From Aquirufa nivalisilvae (GTDB lineage Bacteria > Bacteroidota > Bacteroidia > Cytophagales > Spirosomataceae), in contig NZ_SEWX01000001.1 of NCBI RefSeq assembly GCF_004307455.1, forward strand, positions 248,001 through 312,000: a DNA stretch of 64,000 bases, read 5' to 3'. The position numbers were made by a program, and so were the translations under genes. Numbering within the stretch: the stretch's first letter is position 1; each line of letters begins with the position of its first letter. Below, piece after piece: positions 1-8,416 of this stretch. Below the pieces are notes generated by a model that saw only the letters and a program-made list of their open reading frames with translations, made no database searches and had not been told where the DNA came from.

Positions 1-814
1 CCTTATGTGCCAAATAATAGGGATCTACACCGATGCAATGTCCTCCAACCAAACCTGGTTTATATTTAAGAAAATTCCATTTCGTTCCTGCTGCCTCTAA
101 CACATCATGCGTGTCTATTCCCATTCGATCAAATATCAAGGCCAATTCATTGACGAATGAGATATTCACATCCCTTTGGGCATTTTCTATCGCCTTACTG
201 GCTTCTGCTACCTTTAAACTTGGAGCCTTGTGCGTACCCGCTAAAATGACACTTTTATATAACTGATCCACTACTTCAGCAATCTCTGGAGTTGAGCCAG
301 AAGTTACTTTCATAATTTTAGTTAGGGTATTGACCTTATCGCCTGGGTTAATTCTCTCTGGAGAATACCCACAATAAAAATCATGGTTAAACTTCAACCC
401 TGAAATTTTTTCTAAGACAGGAACACAATCTTCCTCTGTGCAGCCTGGATATACGGTGCTTTCATAAATCACTATATCTCCCTTTTTTAAAATGCTTCCC
501 AACATTTCAGAGGCCAACAATAATGGCTTTAAATCAGGGGCATTGAACTGGTCGATAGGGGTAGGTACCGTGACAATAAAAACATTGTAATGACTTAAAT
601 CTTCCTTGTTGGATGAAAACTTCAAATTTACTGAAGACTTAATTTCCTCTTCATTAGACTCTAATGTCCTATCTATTCCATTGGCCAATTCTTTTACCCT
701 TTGGGTGTTGATATCAAAGCCTAATACGGAATAAATTTTTCCAAATTCGACAGCCAATGGCAATCCCACATAACCCAAACCAATAACTGCTATTTTCTTA
801 TCTGTTAAATGCAT
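1..814 (-). CDS. Nucleotide-sugar dehydrogenase, TviB/WbpO type (3' end outside window)
   Basis: This enzyme oxidises a UDP-sugar (probably a UDP-N-acetylhexosamine) to its uronic acid with NAD+ for surface polysaccharide synthesis in the cytoplasm. The minus strand is open from an ATG at 814 to the window edge, 271 codons. The N-terminus has the Rossmann motif [14 protein letters not shown] at residues 11-24. The last residues in the window contain [15 protein letters not shown], the active-site Cys loop of the UDP-glucose/GDP-mannose dehydrogenase family, and the version typical of TviB/WbpO. About one third of the usual length (roughly 420 residues) is missing past position 1. It starts 6 bp after the stop of the regulator at 821-1360, so the two are probably co-transcribed. 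The exact substrate cannot be read from sequence. Confidence 0.9.
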   Translation of the reverse strand, partial: MHLTDKKIAVIGLGYVGLPLAVEFGKIYSVLGFDINTQRVKELANGIDRTLESNEEEIKSSVNLKFSSNKEDLSHYNVFIVTVPTPIDQFNAPDLKPLLLASEMLGSILKKGDIVIYESTVYPGCTEEDCVPVLEKISGLKFNHDFYCGYSPERINPGDKVNTLTKIMKVTSGSTPEIAEVVDQLYKSVILAGTHKAPSLKVAEASKAIENAQRDVNISFVNELALIFDRMGIDTHDVLEAAGTKWNFLKYKPGLVGGHCIGVDPYYLAHK

Positions 815-820
815 TTGAAT

Positions 821-1360
821 CTAATTTAATAAATGAAAATACGGTCCATTAAAATTGTCCAAGAAAGCATGTTGTTCCCGGCTGGCATAAACCGCTACTC
901 GTATTTTTTTTTGGGGGATAAGTCCCTCGGCCTTCTGAATTAATTGGTATAAATAGTCTTTATCCACATCACCAATCAACACTAAATCTACAAAAGGAGA
1001 ATCTTTTCCTTCCGCTAAATCTCCCGTCAGATATACCTTTTCTACGTTTCCTAATTTGTCAATTACTTGTTCAATGATTTGATCCAAACCCACAAATTGC
1101 ATGATAATTCCTCGTAGGGAGCTGAACATCGGGTGCGCCGTATTGACGGCATAATGCTTCACCTTGGTATTGTCTGGATCTACCTGAACTTTAATCAGGT
1201 GCATCTCATTCAGCTTATTCAATTCCAAACGGACCGTATTACTACTCACCCCTAACTCCCTTTCTAGACCACGTAAGTATACCTTACTTGCTGGATTAAG
1301 CAGGAGTTTGGTCAATAGCTTGACACGTATTTTACCAGAAAAGATGGAATCTAATTGCAA
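821..1360 (-). CDS. Winged-helix regulator with nucleotidyltransferase-like C-terminal domain
   Basis: A 179-residue protein. Residues about 10-75 form a winged helix (YLRGLERELGVSSNTVRLEL is the recognition region). Residues about 100-175 resemble a minimal nucleotidyltransferase fold (VYLTGDLAEGKDSPFVDLVL, where the usual GSxARG...SDxDL signature is degenerate). The family is common beside polysaccharide genes in Bacteroidota; its role as regulator of the adjacent dehydrogenase is inferred. The start is a TTG at 1360. No in-frame ATG lies upstream before a long non-homologous stretch, and starting later would cut the helix-turn-helix. It is followed after 6 bp by the dehydrogenase gene. An inverted repeat at 1399-1415 upstream could be its operator. 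Confidence 0.75.
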   Translation of the reverse strand: MQLDSIFSGKIRVKLLTKLLLNPASKVYLRGLERELGVSSNTVRLELNKLNEMHLIKVQVDPDNTKVKHYAVNTAHPMFSSLRGIIMQFVGLDQIIEQVIDKLGNVEKVYLTGDLAEGKDSPFVDLVLIGDVDKDYLYQLIQKAEGLIPQKKIRVAVYASREQHAFLDNFNGPYFHLLN

Positions 1361-1398
1361 AGAAAAAGAGATGGCTTACTATGGCTTCGCCCACCTGA

Positions 1399-1415
1399 CT
1401 CACATATTGTGTGAG
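1399..1415. promoter_or_regulatory. Inverted repeat, candidate operator
   Basis: CTCACA, 5-bp spacer, TGTGAG. It lies in the 192-bp divergent region between the winged-helix regulator (starting 1360, minus) and the sugar transferase (starting 1553, plus). Position and symmetry fit an autoregulatory site, but no binding partner is shown by the sequence. Confidence 0.3.
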
Positions 1416-1528
1416 CAGACTGATACAAAATTGAGTAACAAAAATAAACTTTTTCATTTAAAGAGGGAAATATTATTTATTATCTGGCACTTTATTTCCG
1501 AGGAATCCCTCATAGGCTTCAAATTGCC

Positions 1529-1536
1529 TATATTTG
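1529..1536 (+). promoter_or_regulatory. Candidate Bacteroidota -7 promoter box for the sugar transferase
   Basis: TATATTTG matches the Bacteroidota -7 consensus TAnnTTTG and ends 16 bp before the ATG at 1553. No clear -33 TTG lies at the usual spacing, so support is partial. Confidence 0.35.
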
Positions 1537-1552
1537 TATCAAAAATTAGACC

Positions 1553-2113
1553 ATGAAGCGAATATTTGATTTACTTTTAGCCCTCGTTTTAAGCCTAATT
1601 CTTATAATTCCTGCCATTTTTATCGCTATTTTGGTGAAATTCACCTCCCCTGGACCTATTATCTATTGGTCTACCCGCATGGGTAAAAATAATGTCCCTT
1701 TCCCCATGCCCAAGTTCAGGACCATGTTGACCAATACCCCTGTAGTGGCTACGCACTTACTGAGCAACCCTGATCAATTTCTGACACCCATTGGTTCCTT
1801 TCTAAGAAAATCGAGTTTAGATGAAATCCCCCAGTTGTGGTGCATCCTGAATGGCGACATGTCGTTTGTGGGCCCACGTCCTTCGCTTCCTAGTCAGGCA
1901 GATTTAAATACTGCCAGAACTCAAGCTTCGGTACATACTTTAGTGCCAGGACTTACCGGCTGGGCTCAAGTCAATGGCCGCGATGAAATTCCTAATGAAC
2001 AAAAAGTGGCATTCGATGCTGAATACCTCCAAAAGCAATCCTTTCTTTTTGATCTAAAAATCATGTGTTTAACTGCTTGGAAGGTGGTGAAGCGAGATGG
2101 GGTGGCACATTGA
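1553..2113 (+). CDS. Initiating sugar-1-phosphate transferase (bacterial sugar transferase, PglC-like)
   Basis: This protein moves a sugar-1-phosphate from a UDP-sugar to undecaprenyl phosphate at the inner membrane, the first step of O-antigen, capsule or glycan building. At 186 residues it is the short monotopic form. It has a hydrophobic re-entrant helix at about residues 6-30, the KFRTM motif near 54-58, the catalytic Asp-Glu pair at 90-91 (SLDEIPQL), FVGPRP at 105-110 and PGLTGWAQVNGR at 132-143. All core motifs are present, so it should be active. It is divergent from the dehydrogenase/regulator pair, which fits a polysaccharide locus extending left of the window. The donor sugar is not determinable. 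Confidence 0.92.
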   Translation: MKRIFDLLLALVLSLILIIPAIFIAILVKFTSPGPIIYWSTRMGKNNVPFPMPKFRTMLTNTPVVATHLLSNPDQFLTPIGSFLRKSSLDEIPQLWCILNGDMSFVGPRPSLPSQADLNTARTQASVHTLVPGLTGWAQVNGRDEIPNEQKVAFDAEYLQKQSFLFDLKIMCLTAWKVVKRDGVAH

Positions 2114-2341
2114 TTAATGTAGAATTAAGAATGTAGAATTAAAAATGAAGGATTTTGTATTATAAAATCAAGCAATTGATAATCAATTATTTTAATTATT
2201 TAATCTGGGGATAATTATAGAGATTTAATGATTAAAAACCAGTTTAATAAATTCCTGATTGAATCATCCTCCTATTCTTCCATTCTAAGCCTTATTTAAA
2301 AAACAGTCATACTATTTTGTACCTCTACAAGCCGACCCTTT
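2114..2341. other. AT-rich intergenic stretch with a short direct repeat
   Basis: Just after the sugar transferase stop, the word AATGTAGAATTAA occurs at about 2116-2128 and a near copy at about 2130-2143. This resembles low-complexity words common between Bacteroidota genes. No terminator with a T-run and no promoter box were recognised in the 228 bp before recJ. Confidence 0.4.
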
Positions 2342-4072
2342 ATGTTGCCTAAAAAGAAATGGACGCTGTTGCCTCCTCCCGAAAATGAAGCATTACAACA
2401 GCTATCTCATGAATTAAGTACCGTTAAAAATCCTTATTTCTTACAATTACTTTTATCCAGAGGAATACAAAACTTTGAACAAGCCAAAGCTTTCATGCTC
2501 CCTGAAATAGCTTCCATCCATGATCCTTTTTTGATGAAAGATATGGACAAAGCCGTAGAACGGCTTGGCCTAGCCTTGGAGACTGGTGAGAAAATATTGA
2601 TTTATGGTGATTATGATGTGGATGGGACTACCTCTGTAGCGCTGGTTTATGGATATCTAAGTGAGATTCTTGGGGCGGATTGCGACTATTACATTCCCGA
2701 CCGTTATACCGAAGGCTATGGAGTTTCTCAAGCTGGTGTTCAATATGCCAAAGACAATGACTATAGCTTAATTATTTCTTTAGACTGCGGCATCAAAGCC
2801 CACGAGAGAGTCGCTTGGTGTAATGAGCACGGCATCGATTTCATAGTATGTGATCACCACTTACCAGATGAGGTTCTTCCAAATGCCTTGGCTGTTTTAG
2901 ATCCTAAACGAAAAGATTGTACCTATCCTTTTAAAGAATTGACAGGTTGTGGCGTAGGTTTCAAACTCTTACAGGCATTTATAGAAGCTAATTTTTTAGA
3001 ACCTGAACCGCTCTGGGAACGAATCGATTTACTGGCGTGTAGTATAGCTGCCGACATGGTTCCTATCATTGGAGAAAATCGAATATTGACCTATTTTGGT
3101 TTGGAGAAACTAAGTAAAAACCCTTCTCCTGGATTAGCCTACTTACTTCAACATGCAGGAAGGACCGCTCCAATTCAAGTTACAGATATTGTATTCTCCA
3201 TCTCTCCGGTCATCAATGCCGCTGGTAGAATGGATCATGCGCATGGTGCTGTTAAATTACTATTGGCTTCTGACACGCTCGAAGCTAGTCAATTAGCCGA
3301 GGCGGTTTTGAAACAGAACCAAAGTCGGAAGGAAGTAGAAAAAGAAATTGTTCAACAGGCCTTAGAAATCTTCCAACAAGATGCATTTTTACCAACAGCC
3401 TTTTCTACGGTACTTTTTCATGCTTCCTGGCACAAAGGTGTAGTGGGCATTGTGGCAAGTAAAATACAGGAACACTATTATCGTCCAACCATCATTCTCA
3501 CTGAATCGAATGGCCATTTAGTTGGTTCCGCTCGTTCTGTCAAAGGCTTTGACATTCACGCTGCACTAGAATCTTGTGTGGATTTATTGGTTCAGTTTGG
3601 AGGACATACCCATGCAGCAGGCTTACATCTCAAACCAGAAGATTTACCAGCCTTTATTCAGCGGTTCGACGAGTTAGTCAAAATAGGTCTAACAGAAAAT
3701 CCACCTCAAGCCGAATTATTAGTTGATATGGAAATTCCACTTTCTGCCCTCAATTTAGCTTTTCACGACAAATTATTAATTCGACTTTCTCCTTTCGGAC
3801 CGGGAAATATGATTCCACTTTTTCAAAGTAATCAACTTTTCCAAACGGCTCCACCCACCATATTGAAAGAGGCGCATCTGAAATTATTTGTCCAAGACAA
3901 GCCTGAAAACCCAGCCATGGAGGTTATCGCCTTTAACCTTCGTGCCGACTTCTACGAAGGCTTAATGGATGCATATCTGAATCAGAAGCCCATTTCATTG
4001 GTCTATCACCTAGAAGTGAATGAGTTTAGAGGAAACCGTAAGCTGCAATTGAGGGCGTTGGATATGGCATAA
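2342..4072 (+). CDS. recJ: Single-stranded-DNA-specific exonuclease RecJ
   Basis: RecJ degrades single-stranded DNA 5' to 3' in recombinational and mismatch repair in the cytoplasm. The 576-residue length is normal. The DHH phosphoesterase motifs are intact: YGDYDVDGTTS at 88-98, SLDCG near 146-150, CDHHLP at 170-175, and the DHHA1-type motif GGHTHAAG near residue 420. An OB-like C-terminal region (about 450-576) follows, ending in VNEFRGNRKLQLRALDM, as is usual in RecJ. The start ATG at 2342 leaves a standard N-terminus. The stop at 4070-4072 is followed one base later by the first hairpin of the long repeat array. Confidence 0.96.
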   Translation: MLPKKKWTLLPPPENEALQQLSHELSTVKNPYFLQLLLSRGIQNFEQAKAFMLPEIASIHDPFLMKDMDKAVERLGLALETGEKILIYGDYDVDGTTSVALVYGYLSEILGADCDYYIPDRYTEGYGVSQAGVQYAKDNDYSLIISLDCGIKAHERVAWCNEHGIDFIVCDHHLPDEVLPNALAVLDPKRKDCTYPFKELTGCGVGFKLLQAFIEANFLEPEPLWERIDLLACSIAADMVPIIGENRILTYFGLEKLSKNPSPGLAYLLQHAGRTAPIQVTDIVFSISPVINAAGRMDHAHGAVKLLLASDTLEASQLAEAVLKQNQSRKEVEKEIVQQALEIFQQDAFLPTAFSTVLFHASWHKGVVGIVASKIQEHYYRPTIILTESNGHLVGSARSVKGFDIHAALESCVDLLVQFGGHTHAAGLHLKPEDLPAFIQRFDELVKIGLTENPPQAELLVDMEIPLSALNLAFHDKLLIRLSPFGPGNMIPLFQSNQLFQTAPPTILKEAHLKLFVQDKPENPAMEVIAFNLRADFYEGLMDAYLNQKPISLVYHLEVNEFRGNRKLQLRALDMA

Positions 4073-4257
4073 CGGTGGCTTCGAGGGCCTCAGCCACCAT
4101 AGAATCAATATCAAATTTACAATAATGGTGACTTCGAGAACCTCAGTTACCTGAATAACAATTTTCACTCTTCAATAAAGGTGGCTTCGGGGGCCTCAGC
4201 CACCATAGAATCAATATCAACTTTACAATAACGGTGACTTCGAGAACCTCAGTCACC

Positions 4258-4829
4258 TTCTTCTATTGATTTATATAATAGAAGAATCATGCTGGGTTTG
4301 AGAAACTCAGCCCCCTAAATAACAATTTTCACTCCGCAATAACGGTGACTTCGAGAACCTCAGTCACCTGAATAACAATTTTCACTCTTCAATAAAGGTG
4401 GCTTCGAGGGCCTCAGACACCATAGAATCAATATCAAATTTACAATAATGGTGACTTCGAGAACCTCAGTCACCTGAATAGCAATTTTCACTCCGCAATA
4501 ACGGTGACTTCGAGAACCTCAGTCACCTGAATAACAATTTTCACTCTTCAATAAAGGTCGCTTCGGGGGCCTCAGCCACCTTCTTTTATTGATTTATAAT
4601 AGAAGAATCATGCTGGATTTGAGAAATTCAGCCTTCTAAATAACAATTTTCACTCCGCAATAACGGTGACTTCGAGAACCTCAGTCACCTTCTTCTATTG
4701 ATTTATATAATGGAAGAATCATGTTGGGTTTGAGAAACTCAGCCTTCTAAATAACAATTTTCACTCCGCAATAACGGTGACTTCGAGAACCTCAGTCACC
4801 TTCTTCCATTGATTTATATAATGGAAGAA
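4258..4829. repeat. Four secondary hairpins in the long linkers of the array
   Basis: Linkers at 4258-4286, 4581-4607, 4690-4718 and 4801-4829 form a second hairpin with 10-bp arms around a GATTTATAT-like loop. Arms are TTCTTCTATT/AATAGAAGAA in the first, TTCTTCCATT/AATGGAAGAA in the last, and G-T wobble intermediates in the other two. The paired change supports selection on the fold. Each is followed by a diverged hairpin of the GCTGG...CAGC type, so a 109-111-bp higher-order unit recurs. Confidence 0.8.
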
Positions 4830-4886
4830 TCATGTTGGATTTGAGAAATTCAGTCACCGTATAATAACCATCTAGCAAACTAGCAA

Positions 4887-5229
4887 GGTGGCTGAGGCTC
4901 TCGAAGCCACCGTATAATAACCATTTAGCAAACTAATAAGGTGGCTGAGGTTCTCGAAGCCACCGTATAATAACCATTTAGCAAACTAGCAAGGTGGCTG
5001 AGGCTCTCGAAGCCACCGTATAATAACCATTTAGCAAACTAATAAGGTGGCTGAGGCTCTCGAAGCCACCGTATAATAACCATTTAGCAAACTAATAAGG
5101 TGGCTGAGGTTCTCGAAGCCACCGTATAATAACCATTTAGCAAACTAATAAGGTGGCTGAGGCTCTCGAAGCCACCGTATAATAACCATTTAGCAAACTA
5201 ATAAGGTGGCTGAGGCTCTCGAAGCCACC
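4887..5229. repeat. Homogeneous 53-bp tandem repeat, seven copies
   Basis: Seven units start exactly 53 bp apart (4887 to 5205). The palindrome GGTGGCTGAGG(C/T)TCTCGA... ends in AGCCACC and is followed by a near-identical 28-bp linker beginning GTATAATAACCATTTAG. The copies differ at only a few bases, so this part expanded recently. The hairpin loop is the reverse complement of that in units 1-14. Confidence 0.92.
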
Positions 5230-5300
5230 GACTGGGAGCTGATGTTTGTCATTTTTAATTCTTTCAGCTTCTCTTAGTTTTGAACCAAAGGATTTAGCTT

Positions 5301-5723
5301 ATGGAAAGAAAAACAATCATTTGGTTCAGTAGAATCTCCTTGTTTATCATCTACTTTTGGTTCGGTGCGCTAAAAGTAGCAGGGATTTCTCCAGCAGAAA
5401 AATTAGTAGAACATTTGTATGAGGCTACCTTGCATCAGGCATTAGGCTTAGATACTTTCTCTTTTTATTTCGGATTTATTGAGTGTGCTTTAGGTCTAAT
5501 TTGGCTATTTCCAGCATTTACATCTTGGGCATTTTACGCTTTGATATTGCACCTTATCACGACTTTTCTTCCGACTGTCTTTCTCCCAAATGATACTTGG
5601 CAATTCATATTTACTCCTACTTTGGTAGGACAATACATCATTAAAAACCTAGCACTATTATCTACTGCTTGGTTTATTCGTGAGGCACATACGGTGACTT
5701 CGAATACCTCAGCCACCGTCTAA
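5301..5723 (+). CDS. DoxX/YkgB-like four-helix membrane protein
   Basis: A 140-residue inner-membrane protein with four hydrophobic segments at about residues 8-27, 52-72, 74-97 and 108-126. The motif FGFIECALGLIWLFP in the second helix is typical of DoxX-related proteins, whose biochemical role varies and is unknown here. The last 13 residues or so (HTVTSNTSATV) are encoded by a copy of the local hairpin repeat at 5693-5717, so the natural C-terminus has been replaced or extended by the element. The ATG at 5301 follows a possible -7 box TAGTTTTG at 5275-5282 with no good -33 partner. The gene stands alone between the repeat array and a convergent phosphoesterase gene. Confidence 0.75.
   Translation: MERKTIIWFSRISLFIIYFWFGALKVAGISPAEKLVEHLYEATLHQALGLDTFSFYFGFIECALGLIWLFPAFTSWAFYALILHLITTFLPTVFLPNDTWQFIFTPTLVGQYIIKNLALLSTAWFIREAHTVTSNTSATV
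5693..5717. repeat. Isolated hairpin repeat inside the 3' end of the DoxX-like gene
   Basis: GGTGACT...AGCCACC copy of the array element in the forward orientation. It encodes the C-terminus of the DoxX-like protein. The arms are of mixed type, leaving one G-T wobble. Confidence 0.85.
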
Positions 5724-5800
5724 TAACCATGTTGGTAGAATTCAAAGTTGGATTATTCATTTAAAGCCAATGCTATTGTTGAAAGGCACAGCTATTATAC

Positions 5801-5879
5801 GGTGACTGAGGTTACTCGAAGTCACCGTTATTGAGGAATTGATAGATATTCAAAGGTGGCTTCGAGAACCTCAGCCACC
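5801..5879. repeat. Two hairpin repeats in opposite orientation between convergent genes
   Basis: A 26-bp copy at 5801-5826 (GGTGACTGAGG...AGTCACC, reverse orientation) and a 25-bp copy at 5855-5879 (GGTGGCTTCGAG...AGCCACC, forward). The second ends 10 bp before the stop of the convergent phosphoesterase gene. They may serve as bidirectional terminators, but no T-run follows either. Confidence 0.85.
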
Positions 5880-5889
5880 GTAAAATATA

Positions 5890-8313
5890 TCAATCATCAT
5901 CTTGGTCTTTTTTCTTAACAGGAAAGATAAAGGCAGCCCGCTTTGGCCCAGGAAATGGAATATTTCCTTTCAATCCATGCCATAACACTCGATTAAACGC
6001 TACATCGTTATTAGCATCTTCCTTTTCAAAATTGAATAATTCTGATTGCCTTTGCCACTGATTCTGAACCACATTTTTCTCCAATAAGTTAATTTGAAGA
6101 ACGATGGCTTTAAAGTCAAAGGGCTTAGCCACTGAATCAAAGCTTCTCCACATAGGCATAGCCGCAGCATCATACTGCGTCATGGGAGGTAATCCTAAAA
6201 TCAATTCCATGGTACGTAACATGGAACTTGTTGTATACATGGTATGATCCACAAAATTCCTTTTGACAAATCCTCCTGCCACATAGGCTGTACTCCGATG
6301 TGCATCTACGTGATCTGCACCGTTTTGAGCATCATCCTCCAAAATAAAGACCGCAGTTTCATTCCAAATAGGGCTTTTTGCTAATGTTTCGATCAATTGC
6401 CCAACTGCTAAATCATTGTCGGCCACGTGTGCATAGGGTGTTGGCTTCCCAATGCGCAACCCTTCTGTATGGTCATTTCCCATGCGCAATGAATTAAATC
6501 GAGGGACACGATTCTCTTTAACCATCTGTTCAAATTCCTTCTTCCAAATTGCCAAGCGTGTTGTATCCTGAATAGCCAAATTATAACTTGGAAATGTCGG
6601 ATGAAAATGATTATTCAATATGGGAATATTAGCCTTTCCATTGGACACAAATTCCCCATAGGTTCTAAATGAAACCCCATATCGGTTACATTGATCCCAG
6701 ATGTATCCATTCTTATTTTGAGATACACTACGCTCTGCCTCTCCATAAATTCCTCCTCCACGTCCACCGTAGCTAGTAGGCCAACTTTTCTCCATATAAT
6801 CTGTGGCATATGCTCCCATGGTCCAATGGTGGCCATCTGCACTCACTTCAGCATCCACATAAAAATTATCTAATAGCACAAATGACTCGGCAATCGCGTG
6901 TTGATTGGGGGTATATTTCTTTCCAAAAAGCAATAATGTCGTATCTCCATTGCCCCCTTTTACATCAGCCAAAACTTGATCATAGGTTCTATTTTCCTTA
7001 ATCACATAAAACACGTATTTAATGGGAGATATTTGCCCCGCCTTCATAGGAATTGGAAAACCAGGAGCTTGCTTATCAGCCACATCAGATTTCTCAGGTT
7101 GATAGGCTGAGTTTTGATATACCGCCTTCGTATAAACTGGCAAATCTTGAGACTTAGGCCTAGGAATAACACTCATTGTTCCTTTAAACATGGAGCCTAT
7201 ATATTGTACTTCCTTGGGAGCATTGGAATCTCCTGCATGTAAATTCACTTCTTCTCCTTTTCTAATTGGCCTAGGACCATAAGGATTAGCCATGGAAGTA
7301 TTCCCTTTTCCATTGATAACCCAAATTTGATTTTGAATCACTTTGACATTACTGGGATACCAACCAACAGGGATAAAACCTTTAGCTAGACTTTTTCCAG
7401 GGATATTAACATCAAATACAGCAAGGCAATTATTATCCGCATTGGCAATGTACAAATAGTTACTTTTAGGGTCTATGGCCAGTCCATTGGTGGTAGATCC
7501 AGCTGGAGAATTGGGATATAAAGCTACATCCAAGGTTTCAATCACCTTCTGCGATTTCAAATCAATCACCGAAACACTATTGTCATTGGCATTACAAACC
7601 ATCAATGTTTTACCATTTGGATGGAGCACCATTTCGTTGGGGTTATCTCCAACTTCGATGGACTTCTTCCATAAGTTCGCCTTTAAATCAAATACCAAAA
7701 CTTGATTACATCCCCAGCAAGAAATATATAGTTCATTATTAGAAGGACTTAACAAACACATGTATGCTTCTCCATCTAGGCCAAATTGTTGAAGTACTTG
7801 ATTATTTTTAGGATCAACTATATACAGACTGCGATTATCTCGCGTCACTACATATAATCTTTGACGTACATCATCAAAGGCTAAACCCGATGGAGCAATT
7901 CGGTTGGGCCAAGCATCTCCCAACTTGATTTCCCCCTTTAAGCTCAATTTACCAGCATTTATTCCTAAACGAAGAATCTTATTATCATGACCTCCTGAAA
8001 CAAATAATTGTGAATCATCCGAATTAAATGCTAAACCATACCATGCTTTGGCCACCGTCATGGAATCAACCACCTGTTGCTTAGCAATATCAATGAGATA
8101 AACACTGTGCTTACTTTGCCCATTATTTGTCACCGCAGCCCATTTTTTGGAATGACTAATGACCATATTGAGGGGCAAATCTCCTAATGGAAACGATTTA
8201 CCTGCTGGACTCAATTTCCACCCATTGGGTAAAGAAACGGTTGTACCTATATGTTGGGCATAAGTGAAAAAAGAAAAGCACAACATGCTCAATAATAAAC
8301 ATAGCTTTTTCAT
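5890..8313 (-). CDS. YncE-like beta-propeller fused to an AcpA-type phosphoesterase
   Basis: An 807-residue exported protein with signal peptide 1-19 (cleavage after FFTYAQ). Residues about 30-350 are YVTN/YncE-type propeller repeats (VAKAWYGLAFNSDDSQLFVS, NELYISCWGCNQVLVFDL, NDNSVSVIDLKSQKVIETL). Residues about 430-760 form an alkaline-phosphatase-superfamily phosphoesterase with ENRTYDQ and the metal-binding stretch EDDAQNGADHVDAHR. The combination is a known Bacteroidota fusion; the substrate is not established. It may hydrolyse phosphate esters in the periplasm, with the propeller as a binding module. It ends in an acidic tail (KKKDQDDD). A separate smaller barrel gene lies upstream on the same strand, 103 bp away. 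Confidence 0.85.
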   Translation of the reverse strand: MKKLCLLLSMLCFSFFTYAQHIGTTVSLPNGWKLSPAGKSFPLGDLPLNMVISHSKKWAAVTNNGQSKHSVYLIDIAKQQVVDSMTVAKAWYGLAFNSDDSQLFVSGGHDNKILRLGINAGKLSLKGEIKLGDAWPNRIAPSGLAFDDVRQRLYVVTRDNRSLYIVDPKNNQVLQQFGLDGEAYMCLLSPSNNELYISCWGCNQVLVFDLKANLWKKSIEVGDNPNEMVLHPNGKTLMVCNANDNSVSVIDLKSQKVIETLDVALYPNSPAGSTTNGLAIDPKSNYLYIANADNNCLAVFDVNIPGKSLAKGFIPVGWYPSNVKVIQNQIWVINGKGNTSMANPYGPRPIRKGEEVNLHAGDSNAPKEVQYIGSMFKGTMSVIPRPKSQDLPVYTKAVYQNSAYQPEKSDVADKQAPGFPIPMKAGQISPIKYVFYVIKENRTYDQVLADVKGGNGDTTLLLFGKKYTPNQHAIAESFVLLDNFYVDAEVSADGHHWTMGAYATDYMEKSWPTSYGGRGGGIYGEAERSVSQNKNGYIWDQCNRYGVSFRTYGEFVSNGKANIPILNNHFHPTFPSYNLAIQDTTRLAIWKKEFEQMVKENRVPRFNSLRMGNDHTEGLRIGKPTPYAHVADNDLAVGQLIETLAKSPIWNETAVFILEDDAQNGADHVDAHRSTAYVAGGFVKRNFVDHTMYTTSSMLRTMELILGLPPMTQYDAAAMPMWRSFDSVAKPFDFKAIVLQINLLEKNVVQNQWQRQSELFNFEKEDANNDVAFNRVLWHGLKGNIPFPGPKRAAFIFPVKKKDQDDD

Positions 8314-8416
8314 GGTTGTATGAGGTTTATATTAGCAAGTTAAGGGAAGTCCTTAGTAATACAAATATGCGCAAGTAAACAGTTTGTTAAATACCCTTAC
8401 ACACCTCTAAATCAAG

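Larger units (their letters stand above)
4074..5229. repeat. Array of 22 imperfect hairpin units in 53-bp register
   Basis: Each unit is a 25-bp hairpin plus a linker of about 28 bp. Hairpins start at 4074, 4127, 4180, 4233, 4291, 4344, 4397, 4450, 4503, 4556, 4612, 4665, 4723, 4776, 4834, 4887, 4940, 4993, 5046, 5099, 5152 and 5205. Steps are 53 bp except where a longer linker gives 56 or 58. Arms are GGTGGCT...AGCCACC or GGTGACT...AGTCACC, a compensatory pair; units at 4291, 4612, 4723 and 4834 carry a diverged hairpin. Units 1-15 read TTCGAG...CCTC in the loop and the last seven read the reverse complement. Four linker classes occur; the last seven units share one linker. No convincing ORF lies inside. 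It resembles REP/BIME-type palindromic repeats more than any gene. Confidence 0.9.

Noticed and set aside
1308-1556. Plus-strand open frame of 82 codons in the divergent region
   Set aside because: It overlaps the start of the winged-helix gene on the other strand, has no recognised domain, and spans the candidate operator and promoter box.
4887-5229. CRISPR array
   Set aside because: The 53-bp period with a palindromic 25-bp unit looks CRISPR-like, but the 28-bp linkers are nearly identical instead of unique, and no cas gene is nearby.
6615-6842. Antisense and alternative-frame open frames within the large genes (for example here in the phosphoesterase gene)
   Set aside because: They lie wholly inside well-supported genes, have no domains, and arise from the low stop frequency of the other frames.
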